Assembly (NCBI GenBank): GCA_964454675.1
Contig: CAYVUB010000006.1
Span: 38,864 to 102,863 of the forward strand
Length of the DNA: 64,000 nt
Direction of reading: 5' to 3'
Source of the DNA: CAYVUB01 sp964454675
Lineage (GTDB): Bacteria; Bacteroidota; Bacteroidia; Flavobacteriales; Flavobacteriaceae
Below are positions 34,489-43,901 of this stretch, piece by piece (within the stretch, counting starts at the first letter, position 1; every line of letters starts with the position of its first letter). A model generated the notes under the pieces. It saw only the letters and a list, made by a program, of their open reading frames with translations, was not told where the DNA came from and searched no databases. Both the position numbers and the translations under genes were made by a program.

Positions 34489-34779
34489 ATGATTCAACAA
34501 CTGAACAGTATCCTTTTGTTTTACAGACCTTTTATTTTGTGGTCTTTTTGGGTTAATTGTATTCTTGTATTTATCTCTTCTGATGTATTTCCTGTTGTAA
34601 CGACAAAATTATTCTTAACCTTATTCATTTGGTATTTAACCACCGAAACAAGCACTAAACGTAAATTGACTTTTTATAAAAATCTGGGGATTTCTTCCTT
34701 AAAACTTTTTATGACGGTTTTTATAATTGATGCATTACATACTATTGTATTTTTATTGCTGATACGGGAATTTATATGA
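34489..34779 (+). CDS. Small membrane protein paired with an ABC ATPase
   Basis: The 96-residue protein has three hydrophobic segments (about 12-30, 36-50, 70-92). It matches no family I can name. The following ABC ATPase gene starts at its stop codon in an ATGA overlap, so the two are translated together. It may anchor the ATPase or form a minimal permease; both are inferences from gene order. Confidence 0.65.
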   Translation: MIQQLNSILLFYRPFILWSFWVNCILVFISSDVFPVVTTKLFLTLFIWYLTTETSTKRKLTFYKNLGISSLKLFMTVFIIDALHTIVFLLLIREFI

Positions 34780-35429
34780 TTTTAGAAATTGATAACGTCG
34801 AACTGTCTTTTAAAGGCAAACGGATTTTGAACGGTATTTACCTAAAGGCAGAATCGGGAAAAGTTACGGGAATTCTGGGTTCTAACGGCTGCGGAAAGAG
34901 TTCGCTTATGCAACTAATTTTCGGGTCATTAATTCCAAAGTACAAATTGATACGGATTGATGACAAGCCTGTTTTAAAACCGCTTTACAAACTGAATTAT
35001 GCTTCCTATTTACCGCAATACCCTCTGATTCCCAACAATATAAAGCTCAAGACTATTTTTAGAGTTTTAAACATCGACTGGGAAACATTTGTATCACACT
35101 TTGATGATTTTTTCAAGTATGAAAATGCTGCAATCAATACACTTTCGGGTGGTGAAAAACGTATTATTGAAACCTACCTGATACTTATGAGCCATCGTAA
35201 AATTATTCTTCTGGATGAGCCTTTTTCGCATTTGGCACCTGTGTATATTGAACGATTTAAGCAATTAATCAATCAAGAAAAAGAACATAAAATTATCATC
35301 ATTACCGACCATTTACACAACCATATAACAGAAATATCAGATACTGTTTATATGATTAAAAACGGGTACAGCACAAAAATAGAATCACTGTCACAGTTAG
35401 AAGATTTTAACTATCTGCCGGTACGATAA
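34776..35429 (+). CDS. ABC transporter ATP-binding protein
   Basis: The 217-residue ATPase has Walker A GSNGCGKSSL, Q-loop YLPQYPLIP, signature LSGGEKR, Walker B IILLDEPFSHLAP and the switch His in IITDHLHNH. It is a single domain without membrane segments and resembles lipopolysaccharide- or GldA-like ATPases only in general terms. Its start overlaps the small membrane gene upstream, and its end abuts the convergent DUF3078 gene. The substrate is unknown. Confidence 0.85.
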   Translation: MILEIDNVELSFKGKRILNGIYLKAESGKVTGILGSNGCGKSSLMQLIFGSLIPKYKLIRIDDKPVLKPLYKLNYASYLPQYPLIPNNIKLKTIFRVLNIDWETFVSHFDDFFKYENAAINTLSGGEKRIIETYLILMSHRKIILLDEPFSHLAPVYIERFKQLINQEKEHKIIIITDHLHNHITEISDTVYMIKNGYSTKIESLSQLEDFNYLPVR

Positions 35430-36389
35430 TCAAAAATCGACCACAACACCAACACCTAAAAGTTGTTTCCATTGTACTTTGGCGCCACGTTTTTCAAGTT
35501 CGTCAGAATCGCTTACAGCAACCATGGTTTTTACATCATCATCATAACGTAAATGTGAGCCCAATGATGCTTTGACATAATTATTAACTTTAAAATCAAA
35601 ATTTATAAGCCAATCCACATCAACATTTCCAAAACTGTTCAAGTAATCGGTATAAAGACTCAATTGATTTTTGACAAAAATATTCTCAATAATTTTGGTT
35701 TCATAACTGTTTGTCAATAAAATACCTACTTCATTTCTTACACGTTGTCCTGAAGAAATCATATTGCCAAAATCATCATATACCGCCGGTTTTACACCAA
35801 AAGAACCTGCATTTGCCAAATCACTGTCCATGACAAAAGTGGCTTTAACGGTTAAGGGCGAAAAATAAAACGCTCCTTTTTTATTGGGAAGCTTATGCTC
35901 AGCACCACCTCCAAGAAACAAATATCCCGGTGCCATAAACTGTGATATAGGATTTGAGGTATCGGGATAATTGTATCCGTTGGTAAACTGCGTTCTGAAA
36001 TTGAACCGCGCCGAATAAAACCAGTTGGTTAGTGTATCATTTCTAAATCCAAGGCTTGAACTTATATCAATAATATCGTCTGTTTTCCGGATTTTCTGAT
36101 CTTGCTGTTTATTAACACCATATCTTATTAAACCTTCACTATTCCAATGAAAATATTTATAACTGTAACTTAAACCTGAAGCGACACTTATAAGCGCAGA
36201 AATAGAGTTACTACCTCCGGCATTCCAGTTCACAAAAGCAACTTCACTGATATCCAGCCCGGCTCTGTTTTTTTGAGTCCATTTGGGTACATTAATTTTT
36301 TCGGATTTTGATTTAATAAATAACGAATCGGGTTGAGCTATTGACAGCTGGCTACATAAAAATAATGCAAAAGCAATAAAAAGTCTCAT
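35430..36389 (-). CDS. DUF3078 outer-membrane beta-barrel protein
   Basis: The 319-residue protein has a Sec signal peptide (MRLFIAFALFLCSQLSIAQ) and the DUF3078 pattern: WTQKNRAGLDISEVAFVNWN with AGGSNSISALISV, then alternating beta strands and a C-terminal barrel strand ending GVGVVVDF. It should sit in the outer membrane. The role is unknown. It follows purM (upstream, 34 bases) on the same strand. Confidence 0.85.
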   Translation of the reverse strand: MRLFIAFALFLCSQLSIAQPDSLFIKSKSEKINVPKWTQKNRAGLDISEVAFVNWNAGGSNSISALISVASGLSYSYKYFHWNSEGLIRYGVNKQQDQKIRKTDDIIDISSSLGFRNDTLTNWFYSARFNFRTQFTNGYNYPDTSNPISQFMAPGYLFLGGGAEHKLPNKKGAFYFSPLTVKATFVMDSDLANAGSFGVKPAVYDDFGNMISSGQRVRNEVGILLTNSYETKIIENIFVKNQLSLYTDYLNSFGNVDVDWLINFDFKVNNYVKASLGSHLRYDDDVKTMVAVSDSDELEKRGAKVQWKQLLGVGVVVDF

Positions 36390-36423
36390 TAAAAATAAAG
36401 GTTACTTAGGGTTATTGACGGTT

Positions 36424-37602
36424 TTAATATTCAAACGTTCCAAACTCACTTGTTATGGTAAGCCGTTTTTGTTGCGAAGCTTCTACTCTGCCTATAATTT
36501 GTGCTTCCACATTAAACGATTTGGATATGGAAATAATATCACCGGCTATTGCAGGATTAACGTAAAGTTCCATTCTGTGGCCACAATTAAATACCTGATA
36601 CATTTCTTTCCAGTTTGTTTTTGATTGTTCTTGAATCAACTTAAATAACGGTGGAATTGGGAACATAGTATCTTTAACAATATGCAGATTATCAATAAAA
36701 TGCAGGATTTTAGTTTGTGCGCCACCGCTGCAATGCACCATGCCATGGATGTTTTGCGCATTGTATTTTGATAACACTGCTTTAATGATTGGCGCGTACG
36801 TACGTGTTGGTGACAATACTAATTTACCGGCATCAACCGGTGTGTTTTTGACAGTATCGGTAAGTTTTACATTACCGGAATACACCAATTCCTGCGGTAC
36901 TAAAGCGTCATAACTTTCGGGGTATTTTTTGGCAAGATACTTATGAAACACATCATGGCGTGCCGAAGTCAATCCGTTACTTCCCATACCGCCATTATAG
37001 CTTTGCTCATAAGTTGCCTGGCCGGATGATGACAAACCTATTATCACATCACCGGCTTGAATATTGGCGTTATCGATTATATCACTGCGTTTCATTCTGG
37101 CGGTAACGGTAGAATCTACAATAATGGTACGTACCAAATCGCCCACATCGGCAGTTTCGCCACCTGTAGAATGAATAGTAACACCATAACTTTTTAGTTC
37201 TTTGATTAAATCTTCGGTGCCGTTTATAATTGCCGAAATAACTTCACCGGGAATCAGGTTTTTGTTTCGCCCAATGGTAGAAGATAACAGGATATTGTCT
37301 GTTGCGCCAACGCATAATAAATCGTCAATATTCATAATCAAAGCATCCTGAGCAATACCTTTCCATACCGATATATCGCCGGTTTCTTTCCAGTACATGT
37401 AAGCCAACGAGCTTTTTGTTCCTGCGCCATCAGCGTGCATGATTAAACAATACGCATCATCATTGGTCAAATAATCGGGGATAATTTTACAAAAAGCCTT
37501 TGGAAACAGACCTTTGTCAATGGTTTTGATGGCATTATGCACATCTTCTTTTGATGCGGAAACACCGCGTTGTGCATATCGTTTACTGATGTCTTGGCTC
37601 AT
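36424..37602 (-). CDS. purM: Phosphoribosylformylglycinamidine cyclo-ligase (AIR synthase)
   Basis: The 392-residue protein is the Bacteroidota form of PurM, longer than the E. coli enzyme. It makes aminoimidazole ribotide from FGAM with ATP in purine synthesis. MSQDISKRYAQRGVSASKED is typical, with the ATP site in MHADGAGTKSSLAYMYW, DALIMNIDDLLCVGA, and the C-terminal GMVHCSGGAQTKILHF. It lies between an outer-membrane protein gene upstream and DUF3078 downstream, all on the minus strand. Confidence 0.92.
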   Translation of the reverse strand: MSQDISKRYAQRGVSASKEDVHNAIKTIDKGLFPKAFCKIIPDYLTNDDAYCLIMHADGAGTKSSLAYMYWKETGDISVWKGIAQDALIMNIDDLLCVGATDNILLSSTIGRNKNLIPGEVISAIINGTEDLIKELKSYGVTIHSTGGETADVGDLVRTIIVDSTVTARMKRSDIIDNANIQAGDVIIGLSSSGQATYEQSYNGGMGSNGLTSARHDVFHKYLAKKYPESYDALVPQELVYSGNVKLTDTVKNTPVDAGKLVLSPTRTYAPIIKAVLSKYNAQNIHGMVHCSGGAQTKILHFIDNLHIVKDTMFPIPPLFKLIQEQSKTNWKEMYQVFNCGHRMELYVNPAIAGDIISISKSFNVEAQIIGRVEASQQKRLTITSEFGTFEY

Positions 37603-37638
37603 GGTAGTGTATTGAGCTGCAAAAATAAGAATTGTAAA

Positions 37639-38322
37639 TTAGTTATGGGAAATAATTGGGTTGGAATTAATAATGGTTGGCTGACCTTTTAGTAATTTTT
37701 CCTTTTTATTTTCTCCACCAAAATAAAAATTGACTCCAACCAATATGCGCCAATAGACATCATCAGAATTTCCAAACACAAGTCCGTCAAGTTCATCACT
37801 AAAAACATAATTATAATCTGAAAATACTTTAACGCCTACTTTTTCCATAACTATATATTCTACACCTATACCACCCTGAATTTTTACTGTAGTTTGTTCA
37901 AAATAATTGGCGGCATTATAACCTCCGCCGGCAAATATAAAAGGTGAAAATTTTTGGTTAGGCATTAAAACGGCTTCCAAATTTAAATCAAAGGACATAA
38001 AGCCTTCATTATAAACATCCTGATAGGCTAAATTGAACTTATTATAGCTGAAATTAACATTGAGATATGGTGTTATAAACCGCTTGTAACCTACTCGCAT
38101 TGCTATCTCAAACAAAGGTTCTTGAAAATCACCGTTCATTACGGCAGTTCCTACTGCCGCATCAATGGCGTTGACACCTCTGTATTCATAAAATTTTAAA
38201 TATTTGTCTTGTTTTGATGTGGTTTTTCCGGCAGTTTCTTCTTGCGAAGAAGCTCCTTGAATTACCCCAAAAAACAAGAAAATTAAAAGAAATATGCTTT
38301 TATATGGTTTTGCTATCATCAA
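37639..38322 (-). CDS. Outer-membrane beta-barrel protein
   Basis: The 227-residue protein has a signal peptide (about 1-27, ending GASSQ) and a beta-rich body with FSPFIFAGGGYNAANYFE, KIQGGIGVEYIVMEKVGVKV and the last strand YWRILVGVNFYFG. This resembles the barrel domain attached to Flavobacterial CsgG-type proteins, here on its own. The function is unknown. It lies 36 bases upstream of purM. Confidence 0.72.
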   Translation of the reverse strand: MMIAKPYKSIFLLIFLFFGVIQGASSQEETAGKTTSKQDKYLKFYEYRGVNAIDAAVGTAVMNGDFQEPLFEIAMRVGYKRFITPYLNVNFSYNKFNLAYQDVYNEGFMSFDLNLEAVLMPNQKFSPFIFAGGGYNAANYFEQTTVKIQGGIGVEYIVMEKVGVKVFSDYNYVFSDELDGLVFGNSDDVYWRILVGVNFYFGGENKKEKLLKGQPTIINSNPIISHN

Positions 38323-38464
38323 TCTTTAAATTTATCAATCATTAGAACTAAAATAAATCTTAGAAGTATTTATGTAAATTAAGGATGCGAAATATAATAA
38401 ATACTAATGAATTAAAGTACAATATGTTATCATATTTTTAATTTTGTAAGAATTGTATGCCCAT

Positions 38465-38501
38465 AAAAAAAGGCAAATAATTATAAATTACCTGCCTTTT
38501 T
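38465..38501 (-). terminator. Terminator of the 49-residue gene
   Basis: AAAAAGGCA and TGCCTTTTT flank a 17-base loop, giving a T run on the minus strand just after the small gene. Confidence 0.75.
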
Positions 38502-38535
38502 AAATCCTCAGTATAACTCTAAAATACACTGAATT

Positions 38536-38685
38536 TTATCTTTGATACATATCAGCAATGTAGTTAGGTTCAACTTTAATTACTGCATCATTTTTTACGG
38601 TATCCTGAGCATCATTAGAATCTCCCTGAGAAAACAACATAGTTGCAAAAGCTAAAGCCGCAAGGCTTAAGATTAACTTTTTCAT
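38536..38685 (-). CDS. 49-residue exported peptide of unknown function
   Basis: ATG at 38685 opens 49 codons: a signal peptide MKKLILSLAALAFATMLFSQ, then an acidic mature part GDSNDAQDTVKNDAVIKVEP and NYIADMYQR. It has a consensus TAACTTTG -7 element 28 bases upstream and a terminator downstream, so it is a complete unit. The mature peptide would be about 29 residues. I recognise no family. Confidence 0.65.
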   Translation of the reverse strand: MKKLILSLAALAFATMLFSQGDSNDAQDTVKNDAVIKVEPNYIADMYQR

Positions 38686-38712
38686 TTTTACAAATATTGA
38701 TTAATAGCACAA

Positions 38713-38720
38713 CAAAGTTA
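38713..38720 (-). promoter_or_regulatory. Promoter -7 element of the 49-residue gene
   Basis: On the minus strand TAACTTTG fits TAnnTTTG exactly, 28 bases before the start codon. Confidence 0.55.
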
Positions 38721-38863
38721 TAAATTATAACCATTGTATGTAAGGATTGAGCAATTATTTAATACTGAAAAGACATAATTTCGATTAGTAGTAAAATTAT
38801 CAGATGAAATACATTTTTTAAAATTTTCAACTACGTAATGTTACGTATATAAAATGATTTTCA

Positions 38864-38892
38864 TAAAAAAAGCCTCTTATAAAAAGAGGCTT
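38864..38892 (-). terminator. Terminator of glnN
   Basis: AAGCCTCTT and AAGAGGCTT form a 9-bp stem, followed on the minus strand by TTTTTTT, 22 bases after the glnN stop. Confidence 0.9.
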
Positions 38893-38914
38893 CTTGTATT
38901 ATTATACTTACATA

Positions 38915-41101
38915 TTATCGTGTAAAAAGCAGCTCTCTGTATTTTGCCAACGGCCACAACTCATCATCAACCAATAATTCCAGTTTATCGCAGCTGTATC
39001 TTATATCGTCAAAATATGGTTTTACCTTGAAGCAATAAGTATGTGCTTTCTTTTCAATATCGTCAATGGTATTTGCAGCTTTTCGCTCTTCGGTCATTTT
39101 GGTTACGTTTGAATTGATTGATTCTATGTGATTTGAAATTTCTTCAATCAAATTCAATTGCTCTTTTGCGTAGGCCTTAAAGCTGTTTCCGTAAATTTCT
39201 TTTAAACCCCTAACGTTTTCAATCAATAAATTTTGGTATTTTACCGCAGTTGGCACTATATGGTTGCGGGCAATATCTCCTAAGACACGACCTTCAATTT
39301 GAATACGCAATACATATTCTTCCATTTCAATTTCATAACGTGCTTCTGATTCTTTATGATTCATAACACCCAATTCTTCAAAAAGGTTTAAGGCTGTTTT
39401 TGAAATTTTAGCCTTTAATGCTTCGGGTGTTGTTTTATTATTGCTCAAACCGCGCTTTTTTGCTTCTTTGTGCCATGCTTCACCGTAACCATTGCCTTCA
39501 AAAAGAATGTTTTTTGAATTTTTGATATATTCTCTTAATACATTAAAAACCGCATCATCTTTTTTCATGTTTTTTTCATCTATAAGCACATCAACTTCTG
39601 CTTTAAAATCAATTAATTGTTTTGCTACAATAGAATTTAAAACGGTCATGGCACTGGCGCAATTTGCTTTTGAACCTACGGCTCTAAACTCAAATTTATT
39701 TCCTGTAAAGGCAAATGGCGAAGTTCGGTTTCTGTCGGTATTGTCGAGTAATACATCAGGAATTTTCCCTACAACGTTTAATTTTAAATCTGTTTTTTCT
39801 TCGGGTGATAATTTACCGTTAGTAACATTTTCCAATTCATTTAAAACACGGGTTAACTGCTCGCCAATAAATACCGATATGATTGCCGGCGGTGCTTCAT
39901 TTGCTCCCAAACGGTGGTCGTTACTTGCCGATGCTATAGAAGCTCTTAACAACTCTTCATACTTATAAACCGCTTTAATTGTGTTAATAAAAAAGGTTAG
40001 AAACTGTAAATTACTCATAGGTGTTTTTCCGGGACTTAATAAATTAACACCTGTATCGGTACTTAAGCTCCAGTTATTATGTTTGCCCGAACCGTTTACA
40101 CCTTTAAATGGTTTTTCATGAAATAATACTTTAAAGTCATGACGGGCAGCTACCTTATCCATCACGTCCATAAGTAATGAGTTGTGGTCAACAGCCAGAT
40201 TGGCTTCGTCATAAATAGGCGCAAGCTCAAACTGGTTGGGTGCTACTTCATTATGACGTGTTTTTACAGGAATGCCAAGCAGCATACATTCTGTTTCCAA
40301 ATCGCGCATATAAGACATTGCTCTACCTGGAATCGTCCCAAAATAATGGTCGTCCAGCTGTTGTCCTTTTGCCGGCGAATGTCCTAACAGGGTTCTTCCT
40401 GTCATCACAATATCCGGTCTGGAATCTGCCAGTGATTTATCGATTAAAAAATATTCCTGCTCCCAACCTAAGGATGCATTGACTTTTTTAACATTTTTAT
40501 CAAAATATTTGCATACCGCTACGGCTGCGTTATCAACGGCCTGCAAGGCTCTGAGCAAAGGTGTTTTATAGTCAAGAGCTTCACCTGTATAAGCTACAAA
40601 TACCGTTGGGATACATAAGGTTGTACCATATATAAATGCCGGTGACGTTGGATCCCAGGCTGTATAACCGCGGGCTTCAAAGGTGTTTCTGATACCGCCG
40701 TTCGGGAAGCTGGACGCATCGGGTTCCTGCTGCACTAATTGTCCGCCGCCAAATTTTTCAATTGCCAGACCATTACCAATGGTTTCAAAAAATGCATCAT
40801 GCTTTTCGGCCGTGGCACCCGTTAACGGCTGAAACCAATGCGTATAATGGGTCGCGCCTTTTGAAAGTGCCCATTCTTTCATTCCCGTTGAAACGTGGTC
40901 TGCAACCACTCGGTCTATTTTTGTTCCTTTCCGGACGGCATCAAGTACACTGTTTAAGGCTTCTTTGGTCAAATATTGACGCATTGTACCTTCATTAAAC
41001 ACGTTTGAACCGAAAATTTTTGAACGGCGTTCATTTTCTTCAATATGAAGAGGTTTTCTTTTTTGAGATTCTTTGATAGCATGAAATCTTAAAGTTGACA
41101 T
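38915..41101 (-). CDS. glnN: Glutamine synthetase type III
   Basis: The 728-residue enzyme makes glutamine from glutamate, ammonium and ATP. Type III is recognised by its length, by the N-terminal STLRFHAIKES and VFNEGTMRQYL, by WEQEYFLID (metal ligands), KTRHNEVAPNQFELAP, FHEKPFKGVNGSGKHNNWSL, and NRTSPFAFTGNKFEFRAVGS. It is the main GS in many Bacteroidota and works with the glnK-amt pair at 13.5-15.1 kb. It is a single gene with its own terminator; the 326 bases upstream are shared with the BlaI-like regulator. Confidence 0.97.
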   Translation of the reverse strand: MSTLRFHAIKESQKRKPLHIEENERRSKIFGSNVFNEGTMRQYLTKEALNSVLDAVRKGTKIDRVVADHVSTGMKEWALSKGATHYTHWFQPLTGATAEKHDAFFETIGNGLAIEKFGGGQLVQQEPDASSFPNGGIRNTFEARGYTAWDPTSPAFIYGTTLCIPTVFVAYTGEALDYKTPLLRALQAVDNAAVAVCKYFDKNVKKVNASLGWEQEYFLIDKSLADSRPDIVMTGRTLLGHSPAKGQQLDDHYFGTIPGRAMSYMRDLETECMLLGIPVKTRHNEVAPNQFELAPIYDEANLAVDHNSLLMDVMDKVAARHDFKVLFHEKPFKGVNGSGKHNNWSLSTDTGVNLLSPGKTPMSNLQFLTFFINTIKAVYKYEELLRASIASASNDHRLGANEAPPAIISVFIGEQLTRVLNELENVTNGKLSPEEKTDLKLNVVGKIPDVLLDNTDRNRTSPFAFTGNKFEFRAVGSKANCASAMTVLNSIVAKQLIDFKAEVDVLIDEKNMKKDDAVFNVLREYIKNSKNILFEGNGYGEAWHKEAKKRGLSNNKTTPEALKAKISKTALNLFEELGVMNHKESEARYEIEMEEYVLRIQIEGRVLGDIARNHIVPTAVKYQNLLIENVRGLKEIYGNSFKAYAKEQLNLIEEISNHIESINSNVTKMTEERKAANTIDDIEKKAHTYCFKVKPYFDDIRYSCDKLELLVDDELWPLAKYRELLFTR

Positions 41102-41367
41102 AGAATAGTGTTTTTTTTAAACTAAAATGTTTTTTACATGGCAAAACTATCAAAAAAAAATATTAAATATGAATTAACCCTAAAAAAATAGGGGTTGATT
41201 TTGATAAATTCGATAAATTGTTAATAACAACCCCTGAATTTCGTAATTAAAAATTAAAAGCGCACAAATAATTACTCCCAATACTTTATTACATCCAAAA
41301 ACAACATACCAGTTCAATATTACAACGGATAAAAACTAAAAATTTCGTTAATTAACTATGTTAATAG

Positions 41368-41398
41368 TTGTATAACTAAAAAAATAGTTATACGTTTG
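41368..41398 (+). promoter_or_regulatory. Promoter with embedded BlaI-type operator
   Basis: TTG (41368-41370), 20 bases, then TACGTTTG (41391-41398) make a Bacteroidota promoter. The spacer is filled by a palindrome, GTATAACTA (41370-41378), AAAAAA, TAGTTATAC (41385-41393), that runs from the last base of the -33 element into the -7 element. A dimeric repressor bound here would cover the whole promoter, so the adjacent BlaI-like gene is probably self-repressed. Confidence 0.75.
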
Positions 41399-41427
41399 AA
41401 ACATCATTTCAATCAAAAACTATACAA

Positions 41428-41787
41428 ATGCAAAAGCTAACAAACAAAGAAGAAGAAATTATGCACATATTATGGAAGCTCGAAAAAGCTTTTGTAAAAG
41501 ACGTGCTTGCCGAAATAAAAGACGACAAACCTCATTACAATACCCTTAGCACCATTATAAGAAATCTTGAAGAAAAGGGTTATGTAAGCTATAACGCCTA
41601 CGGAAAGACACATCAGTATTTTCCTGTTGTAAACAAAGAAGATTATAAAAAACGGTACATGAATACGGCTATTGAAAACTACTTTAACAGCTCGTACAAA
41701 AATGTCGTGTCGTTTTTTGCCAAAGAAGAAAAGATAAGTATTGATGAGCTTAAGGAAATCATCGCTTTAATTGAAAATAAAAAATAA
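41428..41787 (+). CDS. BlaI/MecI family transcriptional repressor
   Basis: The 119-residue protein has the BlaI winged helix: KLTNKEEEIMHILWKLEKAF, then DVLAEIKDDKPHYNTLSTII and RNLEEKGYVSYNAYGKTHQY. The C-terminal dimerisation helix is followed by ISIDELKEIIALIENKK. Members repress their own operon until a BlaR1-type membrane protease triggers their removal. It binds, I infer, the palindrome at 41370-41393. The BlaR1-like gene follows after one base. Confidence 0.93.
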   Translation: MQKLTNKEEEIMHILWKLEKAFVKDVLAEIKDDKPHYNTLSTIIRNLEEKGYVSYNAYGKTHQYFPVVNKEDYKKRYMNTAIENYFNSSYKNVVSFFAKEEKISIDELKEIIALIENKK

Positions 41788-41788
41788 T

Positions 41789-43735
41789 ATGGACTATTTT
41801 TTAAAATCGGGCGCAATAATCGCATTGTTTTATATAAGCTATAAACTGTTTTTACAGCGTGAGACTTTCTTTAATTCAAACCGTTGGTTTTTAATTATCG
41901 GGTTACCCGCATCGGTATTACTTCCTTTAATAGTAGTACCCAACTACATTTATATTGAACCGGCAGCTTTTACGGGCAACTTTTATGTTTCAGAAAACAC
42001 ATTGTCTCAGCCTGCTGCACACGAGAAATCATTCGACATAATGCAATGGTTTACCTATATATATGTAGCAGGTGTTATCGTATTTTTTATGAAATGGGTT
42101 ATTGATTTCAGTTCATTATTTATGCTGCTCAAAAGCAATCGTGCAACTAAAATTGGTAAGTTTTATATCATCAAAACCGACACGGATACTAAACCGTTTT
42201 CATTTTTTAAATGGATAGTTTACAATCCGGCACATTTTACAGATACTGAGTTACAGCTTATTATCAACCACGAAAAAATACATGCAAAAGAATGGCACTC
42301 GGCAGATGTTATCCTGTCGCAGCTTCTTTCAATCATATTCTGGGTAAACCCGGTAATGTGGCTGTACAAAAAAGAGCTGCAACAAAACTTAGAATTTATA
42401 GCAGACCAAAAAGCGCAACAAACTTCAAGCTGCCATAAAAGTTACCAAAAGCTTTTACTTAAAGCCAGTATGTCTCATCAACAACTGGTATTTGTCAATA
42501 ATTTTTATAATTCATTAATCAAAAAACGAATCGTTATGTTACAAAAATCAAAATCAAACAGTTTAAATTCATGGAAATACGCATTAATACTTCCGGCATT
42601 GGCATTTTTTATCATGAGTTTTAACACCAAAGACGTGTTTATCGAAAAACCTGCCGCTTTATCGCATTCAACATCTGAAGCTGCCGTAAAACCATCAGAA
42701 AACACATTACCAAAGAATGACATTATCATCACAAAAAACCTTACCGATAATGACCTTGCTAATTTAAAAGCCGCCTTAAAAGAAAAAGGCTATGCGGCAA
42801 ACTTCACAAAAGTTGAACGCAATGATAAAGGCGAAATAACAGGCATTCATGTTGAAGTAACTTCAGAACAGTCGAATGCAAGTTACGGTGTAAACAGCAG
42901 CAAAGCCATCCTGCCCATCGTTATTAAACTAAGTGATGACCACTCTATTGCCATAAGCAGTAACAACGGAAAGAAAGACCAAATTGTTTATGTACAGCAA
43001 AAAAATGACGGAAATGACGACAATACCACAAAAACCACAACCGATAATACCAAAGTCATAACAGTCACAGGCAAACCCATAACAACCGATACAGACGTTA
43101 TTACGGTAATCAAACCCTTAAAAACAGATACCCTATTTATAAAAACAGATGTAAAAAAGATTATTAGTGCACAAGACATAAACGCCTCCGAAAACGGAAA
43201 TATTATAGTTTATAGTTCTTATACAGACACACAAAGTCCTATGTTTATTGTTAACGGCGAGGTCATTTCAAAATCTTTAGCATTATATCTTGACCCGGGC
43301 ATTATTGAAAGCATAACTGTTTTAAAAGACGAAAAAGCCATTGCTAAATATGATGAAAAAGGTAAACACGGCGTGTTAGAAATTACCCTAAAAGACTCAA
43401 AACCTTCTGATGTTGTATATAAATTAAAAGGCGTATCACTTATTGACAATAATAACGCCGATACAACTAAAGATGCCAGTATTTACATTAACAAAAAAAC
43501 CAAAGACGTCGAACTCGAACTGCACAAAATGAGTTTAAAAAGTTTTGGAATTGATGTTACATATTCAAAAGTAAAAAGAGATAAAGCAGGAAATATCACA
43601 AGTATCAAGATAAGTCTTGATGACAACAAAGGGCAAAAATCGAGTGCTACTTATCAAGATTCAAGCGGGATTCCTAAAATATTTTATGGTGTTGTAGAAG
43701 GAAAACTCACTATTACAAATGCAGTAGTCAAGTAG
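41789..43735 (+). CDS. BlaR1-like M56 peptidase with duplicated C-terminal domain
   Basis: Starting at MDYFLKSGAIIALFYISYKL (41789), 648 residues. The N-terminal part has four membrane segments and the M56 zinc motif HEKIH in LQLIINHEKIHAKEWHSADV, then FIADQKA. No penicillin-binding sensor follows. Instead there is a fifth membrane segment (about 265-285), a domain YAANFTKVERNDKGEITGIH, a TonB-plug-like stretch (MFIVNGEVISKSLALYLDPG, ESITVLKDEKA), and a second copy of the first domain (DVTYSKVKRDKAGNITSIKI). It probably cleaves or activates removal of the BlaI-like partner upon an unknown signal. Confidence 0.88.
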   Translation: MDYFLKSGAIIALFYISYKLFLQRETFFNSNRWFLIIGLPASVLLPLIVVPNYIYIEPAAFTGNFYVSENTLSQPAAHEKSFDIMQWFTYIYVAGVIVFFMKWVIDFSSLFMLLKSNRATKIGKFYIIKTDTDTKPFSFFKWIVYNPAHFTDTELQLIINHEKIHAKEWHSADVILSQLLSIIFWVNPVMWLYKKELQQNLEFIADQKAQQTSSCHKSYQKLLLKASMSHQQLVFVNNFYNSLIKKRIVMLQKSKSNSLNSWKYALILPALAFFIMSFNTKDVFIEKPAALSHSTSEAAVKPSENTLPKNDIIITKNLTDNDLANLKAALKEKGYAANFTKVERNDKGEITGIHVEVTSEQSNASYGVNSSKAILPIVIKLSDDHSIAISSNNGKKDQIVYVQQKNDGNDDNTTKTTTDNTKVITVTGKPITTDTDVITVIKPLKTDTLFIKTDVKKIISAQDINASENGNIIVYSSYTDTQSPMFIVNGEVISKSLALYLDPGIIESITVLKDEKAIAKYDEKGKHGVLEITLKDSKPSDVVYKLKGVSLIDNNNADTTKDASIYINKKTKDVELELHKMSLKSFGIDVTYSKVKRDKAGNITSIKISLDDNKGQKSSATYQDSSGIPKIFYGVVEGKLTITNAVVK

Positions 43736-43779
43736 TTAATGGCTATTGGTTAATGGTTGATGGACTGAAAACTGAGACT

Positions 43780-43805
43780 GATGCCGAAACAAATTCAGCA
43801 TGACA
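43780..43805. repeat. REP-like GAAACAAATTCAG element
   Basis: GATGCCGAAACAAATTCAGC and the following ATGACA form an imperfect palindrome similar to part of the repeat inside icmF (28405-28430). Confidence 0.5.
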
Positions 43806-43848
43806 CGACTGAGACCGAGACTATAAACTGCAACCGAATACCAACTAA

Positions 43849-43884
43849 AAAAGGTCTGGATTGATTAAGAATCCGGACCTTTTT
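43849..43884. terminator. Bidirectional terminator between blaR1-like and hydrolase genes
   Basis: AAAAAGGTCTGGATT and AATCCGGACCTTTTT form a 15-bp stem with one mismatch, with A and T runs at both sides. It serves the two convergent genes. Confidence 0.85.
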
Positions 43885-43901
43885 CTATTATGATAAACTC
43901 A

